Of a stretch of 64,000 nt of DNA, positions 17,937 through 24,603 are shown one piece after another. The notes under the pieces are model-generated. The model was not told where the DNA came from and did no database searches. It saw nothing but the letters and a program-made list of their open reading frames with translations. Both the position numbers and the translations under genes were made by a program. Position 1 is the stretch's first letter, and the number at the start of each line of letters is the position of its first letter. The stretch is from Limnohabitans sp. Rim47 (GTDB lineage: Bacteria > Pseudomonadota > Gammaproteobacteria > Burkholderiales > Burkholderiaceae_C), in contig NZ_FBYA01000005.1 of assembly GCF_001517545.1 (NCBI RefSeq), positions 91,380 to 155,379 on the forward strand, written 5' to 3'.

Positions 17937-18644
17937 ATGGTCAAAAATCCCGATTTAAATCAAATTATTTCATTTTTACCAGAAGTGATTCATGAAGAAT
18001 GGGCTCCGCATTTTGAGCCAATTGACCTGGAAGTAGGTCAAATCCTTTACGAGCCTGGCCGCGCACTGAAACACCTCTACTTTCCACTGACCACGATCGT
18101 GTCCTGGGTTCATGTTCTGGAAAACGGATCTTCCAGCGACGTGGCCATCATCGGCAGAGAGGGCGTGATCGGCATCTATTTGCTGATGGGTGCCAGCCAA
18201 ACTTACAACAGCGCTGCCGTTCTGAAAGCAGGGTCTGCCATCCGAATCAATTTGAGCGTGGTGTTGAACAGCTTCAACCAAGGCAATGCCGTGCAAAAGG
18301 TGTTTTTGAGGTTCACTCAAAACTTGATGACTCAAATGTCACAAGGCGCTGTATGCCACAGACACCACTCACTTGAGCAGCAACTCTGTCGAATGCTTTT
18401 AATGATATTGGACAGACAGGATGGCAACGACATCACCATGACGCATGAAAGCATGGCCAAATTTTTGGGCGTCAGGCGCGAAGGGGTCACGCAGGCAGCA
18501 CGTCGGCTGATGGAAGAAAACACCATCAGCTACACGCGTGGCCATGTTGTTGTGCTTGACCGCAAGTCTCTCGAAAAAAGATCATGCGAGTGCTACAACA
18601 TCATCAAGAATGACCACGACAATTGCCTCCAGTTAAACCACTGA
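17937..18644 (+). CDS. Crp/Fnr-family transcription regulator
   Basis: This 235-residue regulator belongs to the common soil-bacterial Crp subgroup with YFPLTTIVSWV, VAIIGREGVIGIYLLMG, a helix containing AVCHRHHSLEQQLCRMLLMILDR (split here as CHRHHSLEQQLCR), the recognition helix FLGVRREGVTQAARRL and the ending CECYNIIK. The ligand of this subgroup is not known; it is not a cAMP-type site. No strong ribosome site precedes the ATG. It is followed by a convergent LuxR-type response regulator. Confidence 0.9.
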   Translation: MVKNPDLNQIISFLPEVIHEEWAPHFEPIDLEVGQILYEPGRALKHLYFPLTTIVSWVHVLENGSSSDVAIIGREGVIGIYLLMGASQTYNSAAVLKAGSAIRINLSVVLNSFNQGNAVQKVFLRFTQNLMTQMSQGAVCHRHHSLEQQLCRMLLMILDRQDGNDITMTHESMAKFLGVRREGVTQAARRLMEENTISYTRGHVVVLDRKSLEKRSCECYNIIKNDHDNCLQLNH

Positions 18645-18663
18645 AGTCGATGCGCTGAGAGCA

Positions 18664-19308
18664 CTAGACAGAGACCATCTGGTTGCGAATGGCGTAGCGT
18701 GTCAAATCGGCCACTTTGTGCAAACCGATCTTGCGCATGATGTTGCGGCGATGCACTTCTACGGTGCTGGGGGCAATCTGCAAATTACGGGCTATTTCTT
18801 TGGACGAATACCCGTCAGCGATCAAGCGCAAGACCTGACCTTCCCGGCCGCCAAGCTGCCCGGTCGAAGTGACATCACCCGACCTGGCCTTGCGAACACT
18901 CTCCATCATTTCAGCGGCAGCGGTCTGACACAAATACACTCGGCCGGCCGCTACAGCGCGAACCGCTGACAACAACTCATCAATGCTGCTGGTCGTCGAG
19001 ACGTAGCCTTTCGCACCTGCATCCAAAATTTCGATGATGGCATTTCGATCCGAGTTGCCAGAAAAAGCCACCATGTTTTTGACCGGTTGATGGTGCGCAA
19101 TCTGATGCATCAACTCAATGTCTTTGGCGTCGTTGGCTTGCATGCCAATCAACACGACATCGGGATCGACCTGATCACACAGTGCATTGGTCGTCGCGCC
19201 GTTATCGGAAATGCCCACCAGATCCATGTCATGGTGCGTACGCAAGACCGCTGCGATGCCCTCAGAAACCACTTTGTGCTTGGAAGAAAGCAATACTCGA
19301 ATTGACAT
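18664..19308 (-). CDS. Orphan NarL/FixJ-type response regulator with altered receiver
   Basis: This 214-residue protein has a receiver domain (1-120) and a LuxR-type helix-turn-helix (LGGREGQVLRLIADGYSSKEIARNL, split around GYSSKEIA, then STVEVHRRNIMRKIGL). In the receiver the phospho-acceptor Asp is replaced by Gly (PDVVLIGMQ) and the N-terminal acidic pair is Ser-Lys (LLSSKHKVV), while the conserved Lys (GAKGYV) remains. It is probably not phosphorylated and would act constitutively or through another signal. No histidine kinase is adjacent. The ATG at 19308 is the only sensible start. Confidence 0.88.
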   Translation of the reverse strand: MSIRVLLSSKHKVVSEGIAAVLRTHHDMDLVGISDNGATTNALCDQVDPDVVLIGMQANDAKDIELMHQIAHHQPVKNMVAFSGNSDRNAIIEILDAGAKGYVSTTSSIDELLSAVRAVAAGRVYLCQTAAAEMMESVRKARSGDVTSTGQLGGREGQVLRLIADGYSSKEIARNLQIAPSTVEVHRRNIMRKIGLHKVADLTRYAIRNQMVSV

Positions 19309-19492
19309 GCTAGTTGCTCCTAATATGAACCGAAAAATATGAGCATTGAAAAGTCAAAAGGTTTTTTGCGCCTCACAACCATGGAAAAAAATTTCAACTT
19401 TCAATTGCAGAAGGCGTTGAAAAAAGTGTATCTAATCGATTCAGCTTTGACTGTGCGACTTAACACATAGAAAGAAAAGTAATTTCTGCGCA

Positions 19493-19786
19493 TCACTGAA
19501 CCAAGCCTCCCCCTGTGGCATCTGTCTTTGCAGAGACCGGCCATTCCAAGTCGCTCATTTTTTCACTGATGTTCAATGCCTCTTTCAAATGTTCATGGGC
19601 GTTGAAGGAGTGGTGTTTGGATAATTTCGCGTGGTGCAGGGCGGCCTTAAAAGCACCCGCTTCATGGTGCCGGGCTGCCTCTTTGTTGCGTTGATAGGCC
19701 TGCAGCAAATCATCCGATGCGCGCCGGTAGTGGTCACCAATATTTTCAGCGTAGGCTTTTTCGAGCATTTGATTTTCGAGGGTCAT
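19493..19786 (-). CDS. Small His-rich hypothetical protein
   Basis: This 97-residue soluble protein is not one I recognise. It is predicted mostly helical, with a His-rich middle (RHHEAGAF, LHHAKLSKHHSFNAHEH) that resembles tandem helical hairpins. The second ATG (19786) is chosen because AAAGGA lies six bases upstream; the first ATG two codons earlier is too close to that site. It sits between the two LuxR-type regulators on the same strand and may be controlled by one of them. Confidence 0.72.
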   Translation of the reverse strand: MTLENQMLEKAYAENIGDHYRRASDDLLQAYQRNKEAARHHEAGAFKAALHHAKLSKHHSFNAHEHLKEALNISEKMSDLEWPVSAKTDATGGGLVQ

Positions 19787-19825
19787 GTTCATTCCTTTCG
19801 ATGCGGTGTTGTGTGAACGAAAAAG

Positions 19826-20461
19826 TCAAGCCAAGCCATTCGATTGCATGTAACGCTGCAAAGACATGCGACCGGGGCAGTTGAGTTTTTGGTAAATATG
19901 ATGCAAGTGAAGCTTGGCCGTGCCTTCACTGATGAACAACTTGTTGGCAATTTTCTTGTTCGGCCACCCCTCGGTGACCATGCGTGCCACAGTCAATTCA
20001 CGGGGAGTCAAAAGATGCGATGCGTGTTCATTTTTCTTTTTTTGCTCAAGCAACAAAGACATCGTTTTGACAGTCAAATCCCGATCCAGCCATTGACCAC
20101 CTTGATGCACGGACTTGATGCAACGTATCAGCACTTGTTTTGATTTTTCTTTGGACACCAAGCCAGGAACATCCAGGTCAAGCGCTCGAATCACTTCGCC
20201 AATCGGCGCACCCGTGAACACGACAGGGTGCGTCTTCAAATTTTTTGCCTTGATTTCTTCCAGCACAGCCAAGCCGCTTCTTTGAGACAAAGACAAGTCC
20301 ATCACCAAAATATGGGGCTCGTGCTCTACCAAGGCTTGCACGGCTGCGTCGCCATTCGTCACGCTGGCTTTGACCGCAAAATCAGGCGTGTTTTCAAAAA
20401 CGTGGGTCAAGCCTTCCAACATCACCGGATACGGATCAGCCAGCACAAGATTAATGCACAT
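19826..20461 (-). CDS. LuxR-family response regulator
   Basis: This 211-residue NarL/FixJ-type protein has a receiver with the phospho-acceptor Asp in place (HILVMDLSLS), the conserved Thr (VVFTGAP) and Lys (GLVSKEK), then a helix-turn-helix (LTPRELTVARMVTEGWPNKKIA and GTAKLHLHHIYQKL). So unlike the neighbouring regulator it could be phosphorylated. No kinase gene is beside it. The ATG at 20461 has AAGGA eight bases upstream. Confidence 0.9.
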   Translation of the reverse strand: MCINLVLADPYPVMLEGLTHVFENTPDFAVKASVTNGDAAVQALVEHEPHILVMDLSLSQRSGLAVLEEIKAKNLKTHPVVFTGAPIGEVIRALDLDVPGLVSKEKSKQVLIRCIKSVHQGGQWLDRDLTVKTMSLLLEQKKKNEHASHLLTPRELTVARMVTEGWPNKKIANKLFISEGTAKLHLHHIYQKLNCPGRMSLQRYMQSNGLA

Positions 20462-20573
20462 GAATATCGTCCTTATCAAAGTTTTTACTGACCAATAAAT
20501 TCTCTTGCGCTAGCAAGGGATCACCTGATCGTTGAGCTCAGAATAAGACGGCCTGTCTATTTTTTGAATCTTC

Positions 20574-20588
20574 TGAATCAATGATTCA
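20574..20588. promoter_or_regulatory. 15-base palindrome upstream of the response regulator gene
   Basis: TGAATCA, a central A and TGATTCA form a perfect palindrome 113 bases upstream of the start of the response regulator at 20461, with a further GAATC nearby. It lies in the 217-base gap between that gene and the LonB-like gene, where the regulator's promoter must be. Confidence 0.45.
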
Positions 20589-20678
20589 AGCTACTTCAAA
20601 ACCAGTAAGACCCACAAAACAGGTGGTTTTTTTGTCCGTCACATTCAATCGGTACAGCCCAAATTGGCGACGAAATCT

Positions 20679-23153
20679 TCAGCGATCAAACCCGCGCCTA
20701 AGATGCCGCGTGTGGTTTGGGTTAAGGACTGGTTTGTGACTCAAGTGTTCGCAAGCATGGCGAAAGCGTTGCAAGGTTTTTTGTGCACGCCCCAACACGC
20801 TGTCCGCTTCGTACCCACCAAGCCCCAACACGCCAAAACGCAGGCCGGTTAAAAGGGCCATGCCCTCGCTGGCCGTATCGGCCACATGGATGTGGAACCG
20901 CCCAGCGGTCACTGCCTGCACCACACGTTCATCCAGCATCAAATGGCGCAGATTTCGGCGCGGCATCAAAACCCCTTGATGGCCACTCAAGCCAAGGCTT
21001 TCGCAACTCCGAAAGTAGCCTTCGATTTTTTCGTTGATGCCGCCAACGGGCAACAACTCGCCATGCTGATTGACTGCGCCTGTGACCGCGATGCCTTGCT
21101 GCATGGGCGACCCCGACAAGCTAGACAAGAGGGTATAAAACTCGGCGCATGAGGCCGAGTCGCCCTCGACCCCGCTGTATTCCTGCTCAAAGACCACGGC
21201 GGCATTCATGGCCAACGGCGCAATGTGGGCAAACAAAGATGACAAATAGCTGTGCAAAATCAGCACCCCTTTGTCGTGGATGGGACCGGACATCTCGACC
21301 TCCCGCTCGATGTTGAGCAAGCCCTCTTCTCCTGCATAGGTACTGGCCGTCACCCGCACGGGAAAGCCAAACCGGTAATCACCCAAATCCACGACCGTGA
21401 GGCCGTTGATTTGCGCCACCCGTTCACCGGACACCACCAACAAACGCTCACCATCGACAATCGTTTCCTGCAGGCGTTGCTCTGGGTAGTTGTGGCGGTG
21501 AATCCGGGCTTGCCTGGCGTTCTTCACGTCGATTGCCCCCACCTGTGGCATGTCGCGCTGCCTGGCCAATGCAGCGCTCTCAATCACCAAGGCCTCGGCC
21601 AAAGCGAAGATCGCGCTTTGTCGATCCTGGTCTTCCGCTTCGCGGTGCGTTTCTTCAATCAAGGCCGCCACCGCCGCAGCCGAAAAATGCGGCAACTTCA
21701 TCCGCTGGCAAATCTGCCCCACAAAAATCGCCGTGGCATGAACCGATTCGGCTGTGACCGGAATGCTCTCGGCAAAATCAACCTTGCAGCGAAAGCGCCG
21801 GGCAAACTCCGGGTCGGCTTCTTGCACCGCGTAGTACTCATCCACCGAAGCCACCAGCACCAACTTCACATCGACGTCCACCGCCTCGGGCTCCAGTGAG
21901 ACCGCAGCCATGGGCGCATACATCATGCCGGGCTCTTCAATCTGCACGCGCCCACTGCGCATAAAACGGCGCAATTTTTCCCACACATGCGAATCGGCCA
22001 ACAAGTCACGCAAGTGCAGCATCAGAAATCCGCCATGGGCTTTCAGCAAGCTGCCCGCACGGATGCGAGAAAAATCGGTCACCAATTCACCACTGTCCGA
22101 CTCGTATTCAATGCTGCCAAACAACATCCTGAACAAGGGGTTGTCTTCACGAATGACCGGTGCCCCCTGCAACGCATGGTTGTCCACCACCACGTTGACA
22201 CGAAACAGCGACAACACGGCCGCCAGCGCCTCCAAGCGCACATCTTCGTCGTCCCCCGGCTCAAATAGCGCCACGTTTTCCAGCACGCAGTTCTGGATCT
22301 GCTCTAAAAATGCACCCAACTTGACACTGTCCAGCACAGGTTGATTCAGTGCATTGCGGATCACCTGCATTTCGTGGTCGAGCATGGGCTTGAGGGTTTG
22401 CCTGCGCAACGCAGACAAGCCCTCGTTCATCACGCGTTCCATGGCTCTCGTTTTTTCCAGGTAGCGGCTGATCTCTTCTCTGAGCGAGGCTTCGGCAACA
22501 TCTATTTCAGCGCGTTTTTCTTGGCTCAAGGCCAAAGCCTTGCCCGCTGTGACCGGCTCACCCTGTGCGTCTTTCAAGGTGAACACCATGTGGCCCTGAT
22601 CGCGCATCAAGGCAAAGTGATGGGCTTCGGCATAAGCACTGAGGGCCAGGTAACCACGGTCCTCTTCGGTTTTGTAAGACGCCTCAATCCGCTGGCTTTC
22701 AGCCTTGAAATCATCTTGCCCCAAGCGCTTGGGCACCTCGGTCTGCAAGCGTTTGGCCAACTGCAACAGCAACTGGCGCAGCACACGCCCCTGCCCGGCC
22801 TGAAGACGCAGAGCCCGAGGGCGTTCGGGTTCGTCAAAGTTGTGCAAATAACAAAGGTCAGGGGGCACCGGGCGCTGCTCGGCCTGCGCGTGCATCATCT
22901 GGCTGAGCAGCGTGGTGCGGCCGCTGCCCACCTCACCCAATACAAACAGGTTGTAATCCGGCTCGGTCATGCCCATGCCAAATTGGGCCGCTTGCTTGGC
23001 CCGCTCTTGTCCAATCCAAGGCATACCTTGGTCCAGCAACTCGGATGTGTCAGAAAAACCCAAGGCATCGGGCTCGACCGTTTTGCGCAACTGGTCTGCT
23101 GACAGCTCAAAGCCTTGGCCTGTGGTCGCTGTCGCTCGCGCGGTCGGGTCCAT
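20679..23153 (-). CDS. LonB-like ATP-dependent protease (COG1067)
   Basis: This protein of about 824 residues combines an AAA-type ATPase with a C-terminal Lon (S16) protease. The Walker A loop is GEVGSGRTTLL. The catalytic Ser is in GDSASCAEFY and the catalytic Lys in GGINEKIEGY. It lacks the N-terminal LAN domain of classical Lon and fits the COG1067 group, some members of which are heat-shock or aminoglycoside-response proteases. Three ATG codons at 23168, 23159 and 23153 are possible; GGAG best suits the last. It is divergent from the VF530 gene. Confidence 0.9.
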   Translation of the reverse strand: MDPTARATATTGQGFELSADQLRKTVEPDALGFSDTSELLDQGMPWIGQERAKQAAQFGMGMTEPDYNLFVLGEVGSGRTTLLSQMMHAQAEQRPVPPDLCYLHNFDEPERPRALRLQAGQGRVLRQLLLQLAKRLQTEVPKRLGQDDFKAESQRIEASYKTEEDRGYLALSAYAEAHHFALMRDQGHMVFTLKDAQGEPVTAGKALALSQEKRAEIDVAEASLREEISRYLEKTRAMERVMNEGLSALRRQTLKPMLDHEMQVIRNALNQPVLDSVKLGAFLEQIQNCVLENVALFEPGDDEDVRLEALAAVLSLFRVNVVVDNHALQGAPVIREDNPLFRMLFGSIEYESDSGELVTDFSRIRAGSLLKAHGGFLMLHLRDLLADSHVWEKLRRFMRSGRVQIEEPGMMYAPMAAVSLEPEAVDVDVKLVLVASVDEYYAVQEADPEFARRFRCKVDFAESIPVTAESVHATAIFVGQICQRMKLPHFSAAAVAALIEETHREAEDQDRQSAIFALAEALVIESAALARQRDMPQVGAIDVKNARQARIHRHNYPEQRLQETIVDGERLLVVSGERVAQINGLTVVDLGDYRFGFPVRVTASTYAGEEGLLNIEREVEMSGPIHDKGVLILHSYLSSLFAHIAPLAMNAAVVFEQEYSGVEGDSASCAEFYTLLSSLSGSPMQQGIAVTGAVNQHGELLPVGGINEKIEGYFRSCESLGLSGHQGVLMPRRNLRHLMLDERVVQAVTAGRFHIHVADTASEGMALLTGLRFGVLGLGGYEADSVLGRAQKTLQRFRHACEHLSHKPVLNPNHTRHLRRGFDR

Positions 23154-23277
23154 GTTCATACGCTCCATCGGTTTCAAGCCAGCCAAATTGCTTGTTGTGC
23201 TGATGGCAATTTAAGACAAGGTTGCGGGCCTTTCTGTGTGATGCATCACGCGGTCCAAATCAAGGGACAATGACGGC

Positions 23278-23541
23278 ATGCAAGCTCCATTACCTGACCT
23301 CAAGCAAGCGCGAAACCCGCTGCATGGCTTAACACTGGAAACCATCGTCACCCAACTGGCAGACCATTACGGCTGGGCCGACCTGGGTGTGCGCATTCCG
23401 ATCCGCTGTTTCACACACGACCCCAGCGTGGGCTCCAGCCTGAAATTTTTGCGTAAAACGCCTTGGGCTCGCGACAAGGTGGAAAGTCTGTACCTGTTTA
23501 TGCTGCGTGATCAAAAGCGCCAACAAAGGTCTGAAGACTGA
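23278..23541 (+). CDS. VF530 (DUF2132) family DNA-binding protein
   Basis: This 87-residue protein matches the VF530 family: NPLHGLTLETIVTQLADHYGW, then IPIRCFTHDPSVGSSLKFLRKTPWAR (quoted in parts) and VESLYL. VF530-fold proteins are small helical proteins proposed to bind DNA. It is divergent from the LonB-like gene and upstream of the YqjD-like operon. Confidence 0.9.
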   Translation: MQAPLPDLKQARNPLHGLTLETIVTQLADHYGWADLGVRIPIRCFTHDPSVGSSLKFLRKTPWARDKVESLYLFMLRDQKRQQRSED

Positions 23542-23627
23542 GCTTGGGTGCGTCAGCCAACAGACGCTGCTGTCTGTCGCTTTTAAGGTGGAGCCCTGTT
23601 TTTAATCCACCGACAAAGCGAGTTCAT

Positions 23628-23954
23628 ATGACAGACCCTCAAAATCCTCAAGAAAAAATGGCTGCTGCAGGTGCCGGCACAGCGGGCAGCATGCACGCCG
23701 CCGGGCACGAATCCAAAGCGGCTTTTGAACGCTTGGTCGATCGGCTGTCTGACAGCATCAGCGAAATGGCCCATCACAGCCGTGACGCGGCCGTCGAGGC
23801 CGAGAAACTGCTGGAGCAAAAGACACACAAGATCGCCGCCACGGCCGAGCATCAAATTCACTGCGCCCCCTTCAAATCAATCTTGATTGCGGCAGGCGCA
23901 GGTGCCGCAGTGGCCACATTGGTGAGCTGGCTGGTCCGTTCACGCCCCCATTGA
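23628..23954 (+). CDS. DUF883 (ElaB/YqjD/YgaM-like) membrane-anchored protein
   Basis: This 108-residue protein has a soluble coiled-coil N-terminal part (FERLVDRLSDSISEMAHHS, AEKLLEQ) and one C-terminal membrane segment (SILIAAGAGAAVATLVSWLV) followed by RSRPH. E. coli YqjD and ElaB have this form, associate with ribosomes in stationary phase and anchor them to the inner membrane. The ATG at 23628 gives the family-like length. Its stop codon overlaps the next start by one base. Confidence 0.88.
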   Translation: MTDPQNPQEKMAAAGAGTAGSMHAAGHESKAAFERLVDRLSDSISEMAHHSRDAAVEAEKLLEQKTHKIAATAEHQIHCAPFKSILIAAGAGAAVATLVSWLVRSRPH

Positions 23955-24337
23955 TGAACAAGCGCCTGCTCAAGCTTTTGTTGCTGTCGCCGGACTTGCT
24001 CAAAATGCACGCCCACGGCTATGCCGATCTGGCGACCGAGGAATGGGCGTTGCATGTGCGGGCTTGGCAAACCCGTTTGCTGTTTTATGCCTTGGGTACG
24101 GCAAGCTTGCTCCTTGGGGTCTTTTTGGCAGGGGTGTCCTTGCTGCTGTGGACTGCATTGCCTGAGGTCAATGCGCACAGTGCTTGGCTCATGTGGTTTG
24201 TGCCTTTGGCGCTGGGTCTGTTCGCGTTGGCCTGTTGGGCCCGAGCCAAGCGCATCAAGGTGGCGCGCCCATTTGGCAAACTCAAAGCACAAATTGCGCT
24301 GGACATTCTGGCCTTGCGCCAAAACCAAGAACCATGA
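23954..24337 (+). CDS. YqjE-like membrane protein
   Basis: This 127-residue protein has two predicted membrane helices (FYALGTASLLLGVFLAGVSL and WLMWFVPLALGLFALACW) and a basic C-terminal tail. It overlaps the DUF883 gene in the yqjD-yqjE order known from enterobacteria, which supports a YqjE-type role at the inner membrane. Function is unknown. The next small gene overlaps its stop codon in ATGA. Confidence 0.82.
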   Translation: MNKRLLKLLLLSPDLLKMHAHGYADLATEEWALHVRAWQTRLLFYALGTASLLLGVFLAGVSLLLWTALPEVNAHSAWLMWFVPLALGLFALACWARAKRIKVARPFGKLKAQIALDILALRQNQEP

Positions 24338-24603
24338 GTACGCCACCGTCTGCCGAACAACGCCTGGAGGTCTCGCGTGCGCTGTGCCTTCAAGCCTTGC
24401 AGCAACCCGCATGGCTTTTGTGGGTGCAGCGCGTGTGTGCCAAACCGACACACAGCGCCAGCAACGCACCCGGCGACACACCTGGACAGAGTGTTGCTGA
24501 AGCGCTTTTAAGTCAATGCGTAAAAGCGTTTCTTGACCAGCTCGACGACAAACACATACGCCAAGGTCAAAACGATCATGCCCAGCATCAAGGGCCCCGG
24601 TAA
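24334..24603 (+). CDS. Small hypothetical protein coupled to the YqjE-like gene
   Basis: An 89-residue frame starts in ATGA overlap with the YqjE-like stop codon, the position held by yqjK in enterobacteria. Its first half (SAEQRLEVSRALCLQALQQP) looks protein-like; the last 32 codons run antisense through the 3' end of the mgtA-type gene. I do not recognise a family. The overlap start supports translation, but the end may be shorter in reality. Confidence 0.5.
   Translation: MSTPPSAEQRLEVSRALCLQALQQPAWLLWVQRVCAKPTHSASNAPGDTPGQSVAEALLSQCVKAFLDQLDDKHIRQGQNDHAQHQGPR

Noticed and set aside
19309..19492. Gap between a LuxR-type regulator and the small His-rich gene considered as a small RNA
   Set aside because: AT-rich DNA with no clear terminator or conserved RNA motif; most simply the promoter region.
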